This document shows positions 42,797-55,030 of a DNA stretch of 64,000 bases, one piece after another (the first letter of the stretch is position 1; every line of letters starts with the position of its first letter). The translations under genes were made by a program, and so were the position numbers. The DNA is from Artemisia argyi (Eukaryota > Streptophyta > Magnoliopsida > Asterales > Asteraceae), in the NCBI GenBank assembly GCA_030686995.1, contig CM060685.1, positions 123,460,823-123,524,822 of the forward strand, read 5' to 3'. The notes beneath the pieces are model-generated. The model was not told where the DNA came from. It was given only the letters and a program-made list of their open reading frames with translations, and did not search any database.

Positions 42797-43930
42797 AGAT
42801 GATATGTTATACATGAGATGTTAAATGAACGATCCGAGATGCTATGGCTGGTTATACACGAGATGTTAAACGAACGATCTGAGATGCTATGGCTGGTTAT
42901 ACACGAGATGTTAAACGAACGATCCGAGATGCTATGGTTGTACACGAGATGTTAAACGAACGATCTGAGATGCTATGGTTATACACGAGATGTTAAACGA
43001 ACGAGTCTAGATGATATGGTTATACATGAGATGTTAAACGAACGATCCGAGATGCTATGGCTGGTTATACACGAGATGTTAAACAAACGATCTGAGATGC
43101 TATGGCTGGTTATACACGAGATGTTAAATGAACAATCCGAGATGCTATGGCTGGTTATACACGAGATGTTAAACAAACGATCTGAGATGCTATGGTTATA
43201 CCCGAGATGTTAAACGAACGAGTCGAGATGATATGGTTATACATGAGATGTTAAACGAACGATCCGAGATGCTATGGCTGGTTATACACGAGATGTTAAA
43301 CAAACGATCTAAGATGCTATGGCTGGTTATACACGAGATGTTAAACGAACGATCCGAGATGCTGTGGTTATACACGAGATGTTAAACGAACGATCTGAGA
43401 TGCTATGGCTTGTTATACACGAGATGTTAAATGAACGATCCAAGATGCTATGGCTGGTTATACACGAGATGTTAAACAAACGATCTGAGATGCTATGGTT
43501 ATACACGAGATGTTAAACGAACGATCTGAGATGCTATGGTTATACACGAGATGTTAAACGAACGATCTGAGATGCAATGGTTATACACGAGATGTTAAAC
43601 GAACGAGTCGAGATGATATGGTTATACACGAACGAGTTGAGATGTTAAATGATCAGGGGGTTCAGTGACCGGAGTTCATTTAGTGGGGTTCAGGCTCAGT
43701 GACCAGGTTCAGAAAGTAGGGTTCATGAGATCTAACTAATCTCAAGATGCTATAGCTGGTTATACACTAGATGTTAAACGAACGATCCGAGATGCTATGG
43801 CTGGTTGTACAGGAGATGTTAAACGAACGTGTCGAGTTGCAATGGTTATACATGAGATGTTAAATGAACGAGTCGAGATGCAATGGTTATACACGAGATA
43901 TTAAACGAACGAGTCGAGATGCAATTGTTG
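42797..43930. repeat. Minisatellite, about 24 units of 40-46 bp
   Basis: Units read GAGATGCTATGGCTGG / TTATACACGAGATGTTAAACGAACGATC, with a shorter variant lacking CTGG and a variant with GAGTC in place of GATCC. An 80-bp non-repeat interruption lies near 43650-43745. Frames within it give cyclic ORFs that should not be taken as genes. Confidence 0.9.
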
Positions 43931-44139
43931 TTTAATAAAATGTTGTTGTTGTTGTGAAAACTGATGTCGTATGTGTTTATTTTTTTTTAATTCAGACATA
44001 AATCGACTAGCTTCCTGTTAATGCAATAACTAACATAACATTTAAAACACGAAATACATTAAACATTAAACTTAAAACATGAAATACAAAAGTACGATTA
44101 ATAGAAACTACAATACGATAATTAAAATAAAACTATGAA

Positions 44140-44559
44140 TTAAGAAAATGAATCATCTGTGACCCAACCATCCTCCTCACTCGAAGAAGACTCTGATGGT
44201 ACATGGCCAAGCCCCGTGGTCCATCGGCGTGGTAGTTCTCTGATTATCCGCGCCGTATGAGCAGCTTCCCGAGCCCTACGAGCAGCTGCCACACGTTCTT
44301 CATCTTCTTCAACCTCTCGTCGGAATTGCAAATCTTGCTCGAAGAGTTCTTCATCAGTCAAGCCAAATGTATTGGGTTGGTTTTCCACTGGTGGATTGTT
44401 TACCGGTTCATTCTCAGATGGACTGTTTTGTTGTTGGTTTCCATTTTCTGCAGTTGGAGTGTTCACAATCACCGGTTCTTTTGGAGGACTTGGGAATTGT
44501 TGCGAGAAATCTTTGTGAGGAGGACTTGGGAATTGTTGCGAGAAATCTTTGTGAGACAT
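44140..44559 (-). CDS. Small acidic Pro/Gln/Glu-rich protein inside CACTA-like unit, unrecognised
   Basis: 139 residues from ATG 44559. Starts with a tandem duplication of HKDFSQQFPSPP, followed by an Asn/Gln/Pro-rich stretch, an acidic and Arg-rich predicted helix (LFEQDLQFRREVEEDEERVAAARRAREAA) and a Ser/Glu/Asp-rich tail. I do not recognise the family. A TATA-like stretch on the minus strand (plus-strand 44626-44637) lies about 70 bp upstream of the ATG, and the frame is intact, which argues for a real or recently real gene. It could encode a transposon accessory protein or be chance. Confidence 0.4.
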   Translation of the reverse strand: MSHKDFSQQFPSPPHKDFSQQFPSPPKEPVIVNTPTAENGNQQQNSPSENEPVNNPPVENQPNTFGLTDEELFEQDLQFRREVEEDEERVAAARRAREAAHTARIIRELPRRWTTGLGHVPSESSSSEEDGWVTDDSFS

Positions 44560-44689
44560 CGAGAATGGAACTTGGGAGTTTTTATTTTGTGAGTTTATGT
44601 GTGTTTTACCGACTTAATGGTTCTTTGTATATATAAAGTAAAAAATTTGGCGGGACAATGGAAAATAAGGCAGGAATATAAGGCAGGAA

Positions 44690-45115
44690 AACAAATACCG
44701 ACGTCATGTCGTCGGTAATAAATAGGCGGGAAAAAACCCCGCGCAAAATATTCACTTTTATTCGCAAGCCAAAACGGGAAAAAAATGTTTAATATTTTAC
44801 CGACGTCATTTCGTCGGCATTTATAAAATCAAATTTACTTAAACTATATTAAGCGCTAATTAAACCTCTAATCGCAATAAATATTTATTTAGGGAAATAT
44901 CCCGACGACAGGGCGTCGGGAAAAGTTTGGCGGTCAAATTCCCGCCCATGTTTTCGCAATTATTGGGAAAGTCAAAATTGACCAAAAAAATACAGACGTC
45001 ATGGCGTCGGTATTATAAAATTCATAAAATTCAACGTGCGTTTGGCTCGGTCAAGCGTATTTTTTGTCGTTTAGTGTAATATACCGACGACTTTTTGTCG
45101 TCGGGATTTTCCTCG
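44690..45115. repeat. CGACG palindromes, right group
   Basis: At least five short palindromes: near 44698 (ACCGACGTCATGTCGTCGGT), 44801, 44900, 44995 and 45083, each with CCGACG..CGTCGG arms and a variable centre. They lie within 450 bp of the CACTA-like end. Confidence 0.75.
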
Positions 45116-45142
45116 TCGCCAGTTCTACTTATTCTAGTAGTG

Positions 45143-48100
45143 TCGACTGATCCATGAGACTTGAGCCAAACGTCACACGACCTCAAACAAGGTAAAATCC
45201 TCTTCTTTAGTGTGATTGGTGCTACTTTTGGGTAATTATTTGCATCCAACATGATTCAAACTTAAAACATCTCACATTTTAATGATTAATATTTTTGAAA
45301 ATTAACTATCTCACAAAACATACACCACAAAACTATATTACATCTCCTACATCAACTATATTACATCTCCTACATATGACTTGAACTCACAATCAACTGA
45401 TTAATGATCATTCTCGCATAAAAGAAGTACCGTTAATTATACTAGGAGCCCTTTGGTCCATTTTATTAAGAATAGTGCAAGCTTTTACCAACTTGACCAT
45501 TATTGAGCAATTACTTGGCCACGTTGAGTGGCTTAACGTATCAATGTTAGACATGAGTCTTCTGGTTTTACAGAATATCTTTTTAGGTACTACCGCGAAA
45601 AACGGGAAGTCGTGACAACATGATCATGCATGATGTAACTTCAGGAAGTGATTTTTACACCATCAATCACAGATTTCATCTCAGTGTATTTATCTTTGAA
45701 AGGTGATGTCTTTAACGCGTGTCTTCCTACCATCAAAGTTGTGCCATGGGTGGAATATATGATATTTTACACAGAAGGGTATTTTAGTAATTTCGAAACC
45801 ATTTTGTGGGTACCACCCATGAAAAATGGGAAGTGATAAGGCAGTACAAGAAACAATCTATTGTGGGCTTATGCTAGGCTGTGGTGATGTTAAGAGGTTA
45901 CTAATTTAAGAAGGTTTAGATAGTGGGACATATCTTGTTCAAATACATCCTTTCTATTTATAGAAAGACTTTCCTTTTCATCTGTTGAAAATGGGGCATG
46001 CCTTATTTGTACCTATTGCAACCATGGTGGGGGACCTAATGGCCACAGTCAATTATTCTAGCACTACTTTCTTGGAATTTCCTATGTATTCAATGTAAAG
46101 ATAATGATTCCTGTTACAACGTTAGATGAAATATGTAAGTTTATACTTTAGTTGATTTTGGTTGTTTATTTATTGATTTGAGTTATTAATCGATATGAGT
46201 GGATCCAACACGTTGTGTAGCATGTCAAAAGAATGTTATGCGAAGAAAGTGAGCTTGGTCGACTTACCTTGTCAATATCTAATGTTCATTAGATGCACTT
46301 TGTAGAATTTTCGAAGGGTTGTACAAAGCGAAAACATGTAGTCACCACTAGGTAATGGTAATTTGGTATTGATTAACTGCACACAATTGATATGTGGAAT
46401 TTAAATTTAAAGCATGCTTGCTATTGTTATAAAATTTCAACAAATACAATAAATGCAGCTCAGATATTAAAGATACATCATACATGTAATTTTTCGGGTG
46501 AAAATGATAACCAGCCCAATCTGTTTTTTGTTATTATGATCATTGAATTATGTTATCTAGTGTTTGCTTCCGTTTTTATGGAGTATGATCATTTTCGGTG
46601 AATTTTGATAATGACTATTCTTTTTGTTTGACAACAAAAAAATTGCACCAATTAAGTGAAATCACAACCATTAAGTTAGAGTTAAAGTTTGGGATATTTT
46701 GGGCAATGCAAAGACCTGAATCAAATAAGCAATGTAGCGCTGACCGGTGATTTAAATCTCTTAGAAAAGACACTCTTGAAAACGAGGTCAAGACACTTTT
46801 GTATGGTTAGGGATTACTAATGGCCGGAAATTCTAAATTACGTATAGGCTGGTATGATTGAATCATTGATCCTCTTTCTATTTGTAACGATCACTTGTAA
46901 TATTTTCTTTGTGTTTTTAGCCACCGGCTATATCCTTTTAATAATATTCTGAGCTTGTCCAACTTAAAAAAAAAAATAAATAAATAAATAAAATAAAATA
47001 AAATAAAAATCTAAGTTGATGCAAGATAACTTCTTATTTTTGGTAGAAAGTCCAATTAAATATTTAAATAACTTCTTATTTTTGGTAGAAAGTCCAATTA
47101 AATATTTAAAAGCGAGCACACACATTTTTTTAGGTGTGCATATCATCAAATATTGTTAACAAAGTAACTTCATGTTGTTAGTTAATCAATGTCTAAAGTT
47201 GTTTATAACCAAAAAATAATAATAAATAAATAAATAAAATAGAACATTATAACAATACTAGAGAAATTATTCATTTCTAAAAAGTGAAGTTTTACTGAAA
47301 GGGATTATTTTAGTTGTCATATCTGTTGTTTCAAGTTTCTACTTGTATGAAACATAATGAGTATGAGATGACAAATGTTTAGTGAAAGCACTTCAAAGAT
47401 TCTGAACAGATACGAATTGAATGAGCTAATATATCCCAATAACAAAAAAACCTGACTTGAATGATCCTGTATTAAAGGCTAAATTACATCTCTACTGTAA
47501 TGGGTTGAGATTGTTTTTAATTAAGTTATACATTGATATAAACTAAAAACGATTTCTGCTTTTTAGGTGTGCACCTCCATCGACAGAAAGTAGGGATGAA
47601 ATAATCTATCGCCTCGACATGATGTGCAACGACGTGACAAAACATGTTTTTTACTATTTGCATTATTTGATCGTTACAACAACCACTATTCGTCTGAATT
47701 CATATTATCTTTTTCACCGTGTAGTCATGTATCCACATAATGACGTAACCAGTTCTTATATGAAATGTTACATTACATTTACGATGTTCCTCAAGGATAA
47801 ACTCTTTCAAAGTTTCCATTTTTTACAAAAAGTAAAGCAAGCACACATAAAATACATTCAAGATACAAAAGCTGGCACAAAGATGTATGGTACACGTTTA
47901 CAAACGAAAACGACTAGTATAGGTATTTGAAAGCTAGATTTGAATATCATATGTCTGAAAAATTTAGAATAAAACACAGACTATCTGTGATTATATAATA
48001 ACATGTACTAAGGTGACGTTATAAAATAATGTATAGGCTGCATAGTTTGCATGAAGTGGCCGGTACCACCAATACGTGGTTACATACTTACATGGTCATG

Positions 48101-48670
48101 TACTGTCTTAGTCATTGAGTGTAAAGTGTTGCAAAAACCATCAACCGTTCATGAATAGCTGCATTTATTTATTTTTACAAATTGTACAATATGGAAAGCG
48201 CCAGATTTGTATAATTGAAAATCAAATTAAAATAGCTTGAAATCCGTATCGTGAATATGACTTAACATCACATAGAGCTATAATGCTCCTGTGCAATAAC
48301 ACATGCATGTAAATATGATAAACGATAATAGGCTACAGGTGTCTAATATTTCTTACTATATGTGAAGTGTTAATTTATCAGTTTTATAATTAGCAATAAA
48401 CAAATTATTGTATTATTTAGATGTTTATTTATGCTAAAATAAATAAGAAAGCATGTCATATTGAAAGAATGAAACTGGTTTATTTGTAATAAAAAAGTTC
48501 GATAATTAACAAATTTTAATAAGCAATCACAAACGTCATAAACTAGTATACACGTATGTTTGTCATGTAAATGGTTAAGTTACTCAGCTTTAGGTTTATG
48601 TTTACGTAACACTTTTCAACATGTTACATTAGATTAATTACCACCATTCTTTTGATTCTAAGTTAGAGTG
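45143..48670. other. Intergenic DNA without a recognisable gene
   Basis: AT-rich. Contains two related short segments (GGTAC.ACC..GAAAAA.GGGAAGT near 45590 and 45808), AAAT-type simple repeats (46965-47010, 47215-47240), a 42-bp tandem duplication (47026-47109), and a stretch 46385-46590 that is a diverged relative of 54140-54300. Longest ORFs are around 100 codons and unconvincing. Confidence 0.6.
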
Positions 48671-48917
48671 GGTGTAATAGTCACCACCACCACGCGCTAT
48701 CATCTATGTGCACTGGCCGGTACCAAACGAAAAGTTTTCCATCTTTGTTTTATGTGTTTTTGTGGGGTATATTTTAAGGTAAATTTGTATAAGTGATGTA
48801 TTTTTATTTATTTGGTTTGATGTTGACAACTACACCTGTTCGTTGATAGGTTTAGTGATATAATGAATGGTGATGTAACGCTGATGTGGAGGTGATTCGT
48901 TTTGTGATTATTACACC
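48671..48917. mobile_element. Possible MITE with GGTGTAATARTCAC ends
   Basis: GGTGTAATAGTCAC at 48671-48684 and the reverse complement of GGTGTAATAATCAC at 48904-48917 form 14-bp terminal inverted repeats with one mismatch, 247 bp overall. No clear target duplication. Confidence 0.4.
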
Positions 48918-50012
48918 AAATATTTTGATATTTCGAAATTTTATTGTTCATGGTATTCAAACTCGTGCCAGCCCTATTGATACTGCTACAAATGTTATCA
49001 TGGTTAGTTGTATACTTGTATGATAGATGATTTGTGATAAGATATACTGTATCTTTTAAATAGAATTGTGCCTCTTCAATTGAGATACCAAATGATAATT
49101 ATCTTGGTTGCAGTAAAAAGAAGATTATAGAATCTCTATACAAAGTTAATTATCTGACTTTGATTGTACGTACTTATTTAGCCTGAATTTGTTTGCTCAG
49201 TGTGTAGATTTTTGCATGCTTTGTAATTGTTTTAACATGCTAAATATAATAAAAGCGATTGGAATGGCTAAATTGTATGCTCAAACTTGTGTCCGATCTA
49301 ATGACTTGGCAATGTGTCATAAGATTTTTATACCTTTGATGTAAATAAAAGGGAAAGGTTGCATTTTTCTCTTTTTCATATTTACATTGATGCCGTACAT
49401 CATGTGTCACAAGATACTTTGTAGGCGTAAAATTAATCATATGGTTTTAACTAAAAGTGCATCTGTAGAATCCAACTCAACAGACTTGAGAACATTGCAA
49501 GAGAGATACATAGCTTGCTTCTTTTTTTTCTTAACGGCGAAATATATACTTGAACCCAAGCAAAAAGCTTGGGGAAGTGAGATTATACGAGGTTCATTCG
49601 AACAAGCCTTTCTTTGACCTATACGAGATCTAAGTTAAAGAGAAATGATTTACTTCGTTAAGGATTAACTCTTTATTTGCCTTCATATATAAACGTAAAG
49701 ACATACTCGTTATAAAATCTCCAAAGCTGCTTCAATAACCGCATCATGTTAAGTTTGGGCCAAAGAGGTCCACTCTATCCGCAAGAGAAAACTCTTCTAA
49801 GACTATCACGTAGACGTGTCGAATGCCCCATTAACTAAAAACTTACGCCAATGTGTCCTTTGCCACATCGAAATCCACTATAATATGATTTTCCGTTTCG
49901 AGGTCATTCTCACGACATCTATTTAAATCTAGATCGACATCACTATTGTCAAGATTGACACATGTAGGAACTCTCTAATTTCTGAAATGCTAAGAAGAAA
50001 TATCTGAATATC
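48918..50012. other. Intergenic DNA, nothing recognised
   Basis: No repeat structure or credible ORF seen on either strand. Confidence 0.5.
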
Positions 50013-51656
50013 TGTTAAAACCCCGTTCGGATTCTTTTATTAATCATGCGATATTTACAGATACAAATATAATAAAACTCTAGAATTGTAATGGACCCGA
50101 ACCAACAACTGGGCTTGGGCTATAATATTTACTATACATAATTGGAGCTGCGAATGTCTTCGAACCAATTGGAGTGAAACTTGGTAAGAGGCAAATCTTT
50201 AGAAACGGCATAGCATTCCTATGTTATGAGAAACTTGATATGATAATTGTTGTTGTAACCTTTTACTTGCTTGAGGAGGGTTTTAAGAGATTTGATCAAT
50301 AACCGTTTCATTTTTATTTTTAGTATTTGATAGAATAAGACGATGAGAGAAGGTAAGTAAAAAATAAACTCGTGACGGGGAACAATTTTGGAAAGAAATC
50401 AAATGAAGGTTGGTTATTTTTTTATCTTTCTTTTTGCCTGATTAAAAAATAAACCATTATTTCAAAAGAAACACAAACATCAATCCACGTGCGGTTAACA
50501 AACATAAAGCACAATTAATTAAAAGAAAAACAAGAAATAATCTCGACGACAACTTCTTTTATACAAACAATAAGCAACAATGGCGGCGGCATCAGTTGGT
50601 AAACATTTTTTCTAAAAAATTATAATTTTAGAGGATAACAACGGATCATGACGGCTAACGAGTAGGTTTGGAAAATAGAGATAGAGTCGTTTGACGAGGT
50701 AGCATAGAAGCAGCGGCTCATGTCCCCAACTAGGTCTCGAATTCGAACGCGCTCTAATACCATGTTAAATAATTGAAATCCCCTATCGGTTTTATTTATT
50801 AATCATGTGATATTTATAGATACAAATATAATAAAACCCTAGAACTCAAATGGATCTGAAGTCCACAACAGGAGGGCTTGAGTCAACATATTTAATATAC
50901 CAATCTAATACTCCCAGGCAGTTGGAGCTGCGGAGATCTTCGATCCAACTGGAGTGAAACTTGGCAAGAGGCAAAGTTTTAGAAGCGGTGAAGCTTTCGT
51001 GTACTTTGAGAATCTTGATATAATAATTGTTGTTGCTTGAGAAGGGTTTTGAGAGACTTGACCCATAATTTTTGATAGAATAAGACGGCAAAAAAAGTAA
51101 ATAAAAGAATTTGGTAACGGGGAACGGTTATGGAAAGAAATCAAATGCAAGTAGGTTATTTTTTTAATCTTTCTTTTTGCGTAAATAAAAAATAAACCAC
51201 TAATTCAAAAGAAACACAAACAACGATTCGTGTGTTGTTAACAATTAGAGAGCACAATCACTTAAAAAAAAAAACAATAAATAATCTGCAACGACAACTT
51301 CTCTTTATACAAACAATAAGCAACAATGGCAACGCCATCGGTTGGTAAACATATTTTTTCTAAAATATTGTAATTTTAGAGGATAACAACAGGTCATGAT
51401 GACCAACAAGTTGGTTTTGGAAAATAGAGATTGAGAGGTTTGACGGAGTAGCATAGAAGCAGCGGCTTATAGCGGCCGATTATGTCTCAAAATCAAACCC
51501 GCTCTAATAACATGTTGAATAATTGAAAACTCCGTTCAGATTCGTTTATTAATCGTGAGATATTTATTGATACAAATATAATAAAATCATATAACTCTAA
51601 TGGACCCGAACCTACAACCAGACTTGGACCAACATATTCAATACACCTATTTAATA
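50013..51656 (-). mobile_element. Tandem mini-LTR (TRIM-like) array: three LTRs, two interiors
   Basis: TG-starting LTR-like segments begin at 50013, 50763 and 51513, exactly 750 bp apart. Each is about 130-150 bp and shares the words TTAATCATG, GATATTTA and ACAAATATAATAAAA. Directly left of the second and third is GCTCTAATACCA (50751-50762) or GCTCTAATAACA (51501-51512), minus-strand primer sites TGGTATTAGAGC. After the middle LTR is CTCCC, a polypurine tract on the minus strand. The two ~600-bp interiors are alike and noncoding. LTRs have diverged clearly, so the array is old. Confidence 0.7.
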
Positions 51657-51877
51657 ATATCAACTTGTTGGGCACTAACATCAACTTTAATTTGGGCAAT
51701 TTTTTGTCAGTACAATTAACAGAAACGAATGAACCATCTGTTTGGATATCCTTAGGATGTTGGCTTGTTGTCAAGTAATGTGCATTCGTGATCTATGAAG
51801 CAAAAGCATTGTGTAGAACACAAACATGTACAAGACATCACAGAAGTAAACTTCATCAGTTTTGGTATTCCAAATGA
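51657..51877. other. Short spacer between the two mini-LTR elements
   Basis: No feature recognised. Confidence 0.5.
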
Positions 51878-51882
51878 GTTTT

Positions 51883-52858
51883 TGTAAGATAACATAATAC
51901 AATGTAAGATAAGAGAAGAGATGTTTGTGTTTATTGCTTGATCGAACATTACAAATACATGAGATATATATACTCACTATAAACGAGTATATTAGGTAAA
52001 TGCTAATTACCTACACATCATTCTAATCCCCAGCTAAGACCATAATAGATAAGACCATATCAACTAATGGATAATACCTTATCAATTATAATAAAGGTAT
52101 CGCTAACACTCCCCCGCAGTCCGAGCGGCGAAATCGCGAAAGCTCGGACTGGAGTAGTAAACTAAAAAGAAAAAAATTAACATAATAAAAACATAACTTT
52201 AGTTGACTCGTAACAAAATCATACCAACGGTCGCGTTAGTTGACTGGTACCAACGGTCAGCTAAGTCGATTGTTAACACAACCGTACCAACGGTCGACTT
52301 TAGGGACTGGTACCAACGGTCAACTTAACTTGACTGGTAACAAATCCGTACGAACAATCAACTAATTGACAAACAATAAACTCATGCATTAACATCAAAA
52401 GAAAAGATGATAAAACGAAAGTTGGTTCTAAAACTTCAACCCCCAAAGAACCTTCCAAACAAACGGGGCGTGCTTTTCCCTAGAAAAACATAAAGATCAC
52501 AGATCTAGAAGAAGTTGTGGTTTATTTTGGTTACGGATTAAAGGGAGCCCTCCGAACCTCCGGCGTGTAGCCGGCGGCCGGAGGCGGCAGCGGAAGAGTT
52601 TAGGTTTTGTGGATCTTAATGGCCTGATACCATGTAAGATAACATAATACAATGTAAGATAAGAGAAGAGATGTTTGTGTTTATTGCTTGATCGAACATT
52701 ACAAATACATGAGATATATATACTCACTATAAACGAGTATATTAGGTAAATGCTAATTACCTACACATCATTCTAATCTCCAGCTAAGACCATAATAGAT
52801 AAGACCATATCAACTAATGGATAATACCTTATCAATTATAATAAAGGTATCGCTAACA
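51883..52858 (-). mobile_element. Intact 976-bp mini-LTR (TRIM-like) retroelement
   Basis: Two 226-bp LTRs (51883-52108 and 52633-52858) differ at a single base I could see (C/T in CTAATCCCCAGC). Target duplication GTTTT at 51878-51882 and 52859-52863. Minus-strand primer site TGGTATCAGGCC (52632-52621) adjoins one LTR; a polypurine tract (plus-strand CTCCCCCGC at 52109) adjoins the other. The 524-bp interior has no ORF but repeats GTACCAACGGTC four to five times (52230-52330). It must depend on proteins from other elements. Confidence 0.92.
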
Positions 52859-52863
52859 GTTTT

Positions 52864-54896
52864 GCTATATCTTCCAACATAATATTCGTACATTTCTTTC
52901 TACACACGCAATAATATTATTAGATTTTTTCTCCACTTATAATTTGTCTGCATCCAAACCGTCAATTCTAACACTTGTCAGAATCCTGTGACAAAGTAGG
53001 TTCATTTCTTTGTTATATGTCTAAAGTCGTATCGAACAAATAATTTGATGACAACTGTAGAGAAGTGATCCTTTTCTAGAAACAAACTTTATTAAAAGGG
53101 AATTGATTGACACACTTTATGTTTTTATTGGGATACTCCAATATACAAGCAATTAAAGAAGGTTTTACTTAAAGTATAACTCTTTTATGTGTATATTAGA
53201 GTGTGCTAATCAAAATTAAGAGCGTACAAATCTATTCACTTATTAAAAAACGATTATGTTTAAGTTGTCACATGTGGATTCAAGCTTCTATTAGTACGAA
53301 ACATACTGAAAAGTGAAAACGTATGTGAGTCTGAAGTTTAAATTTGGACTTGGGTGTATGTGGCCCATTTTGGGATGATTATGGTAATTGATGGATTGTG
53401 ATAAAATTGGGCTCGTGGGTTCATACTACTGACTTTAAAATCAATTAGGAAAGTTGGCTTCTTCTAAAATTCTTCGAATGATGCTTTACTTATTGCCAAG
53501 GGATTCTTATATATATTAGTTTTTAAATATTTAGTTAGATACTTTGTTTTAATTTTATATGTTTGGCGTGTCTTTGTCTATGGCAAATTTCATTACGGTT
53601 TAACCATAACTTGGTTGCTGCTTGTATTTTGTTGCATTATGAGTCATTTTCCTATAAAATGAGAACCTGCTCACAGTTGAAATTGCGAGCTGCTGAGAAG
53701 AATTGCACAAAATTTAGAATTCAAGTTTCATAACCATTTATCTTATTTCACACTATGAACTTTCGTATTTCTTTAAAATCAGTACGTCGCACAAGTATGG
53801 AAACAAACATTTGTAAAAATTGGGAGATAATGTGAGTTGGCAACGTTACATATAATTCCAAGGGTCAACATGAGATAAGGTGAATGTGTAATTTTACTCT
53901 CATTTTCCTTAGATGAATCACTTTCCTTCGTGGCTTAAATGATAAATCACTCCTCACACGAAGTAGACTTTTCCTTAGAAAGGGTACCTGTGAATACTTT
54001 GGTAAAAAAAAACTGTCTTAACTGAGGCATTCCTTAATAGAATCAAAGTCAGAACAGTTATCTTGCTTCAATTCATCGCCTCAATCATGCTGAACTATGT
54101 CACGTACTCACATGCATTGGCATTGATTAACTAACAAATTCAAATTTAAAGCATGTATGTTGTTGACATGAAGGTTCACTGATATGAATGACACATGTAA
54201 TAAGTATTCGGGATAACCAAAACCAACCCAATCTGTTAATTATTCTAGTCAGTGACATAGGTTATATTTAAGTGCTTGCCTTCTATTTTTATGGTTAAAC
54301 AATATGTGCATTATAACTATACGTGGCTCCCTAAAAAAAATTGAATAAACACAAGATATTTGAGTTTACCTAAGAAAACTCCTTCGGTAAGTCCCATTAA
54401 ATATTTAAAAATCGGATGTATGCATGCCCCAAAATCACATTATTGTACAACAACACAAATCTATGTTTGTAGTGCCCGTATTACTTTTGATGTTGTGCAC
54501 ATCATCAAGTGTATTAAAGGTATCTACAATACATTAGGTTTCAAAAGCATCTTAGTTTAGTTTTACAATATATCAAAATGCATCGAATTTTACACGTACA
54601 ATTTAATTTTTGTTCACATCAACATATAATTTTATCACTTATTGTTTACTTTTTTAATATTTATATCATTTTATATTTAAGAAATACACGAGTTATTTTA
54701 TTTAAAGCTATATTTCATTTTAGAAATACTTGAATATTGCATAAAATTCAAATATAACAATAATTGAAAATTAAGATACGAATAAAGCATAAATAAAAGA
54801 TACCATAAGTGAAACACACAACAATGAAAGCCAATACAATACTCTGAAAACTATGAAAATAGTTATGCAATCTTAAAATTTTAAAAAGGGGTTTTT
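52864..54896. other. Intergenic DNA without a recognisable gene
   Basis: Includes a diverged relative of 46385-46590 at 54140-54300 and of the block near 47320 at about 53255. No convincing ORF. Confidence 0.5.
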
Positions 54897-54897
54897 G

Positions 54898-55030
54898 CAT
54901 ATATATCCCTCCGAAAATGTATAATTGCATATATATCCAAATCTTGCATAAAAACCATTGTACTATTTGCATCAAAAAATTGTACAAAGGATATATATGC
55001 AATTATTCATTTTGGGAGGGATATATATGC
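54898..55030. repeat. 42-bp inverted repeat, potential hairpin
   Basis: Arm GCATATATATCCCTCC.. at about 54898-54939 is matched by its reverse complement at about 54989-55030 with two mismatches, around a 50-base centre. Could be a small MITE or a small-RNA-producing hairpin. Confidence 0.8.

Larger units (their letters stand above)
41722..45142. mobile_element. CACTA-like DNA transposon remnant, right end
   Basis: The right edge reads TTCTAGTAGTG (ends 45142), the reverse complement of a CACTACTAGAA terminal repeat. Next to it are many short palindromes of the form CCGACGAC..GTCGTCGG, typical of CACTA subterminal repeats. The same palindrome interrupted by element D at 23766-23782 shows that DNA left of element D belongs to the same unit. 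I could not find the left CACTA end, and no transposase domain is visible, so this would be a non-autonomous or truncated copy. Confidence 0.55.

Noticed and set aside
42979..43516. Cyclic 65-codon ORFs on both strands
   Set aside because: Products of the 40-46 bp minisatellite.
47619..47930. 103-codon plus-strand ORF
   Set aside because: No recognisable motif, composition like surrounding AT-rich DNA, no promoter evidence.
53560..53700. Possible host promoter (CCTATAAAATGAG near 53650)
   Set aside because: No ORF or conserved coding sequence follows; a TATA-like word is expected by chance in AT-rich DNA.
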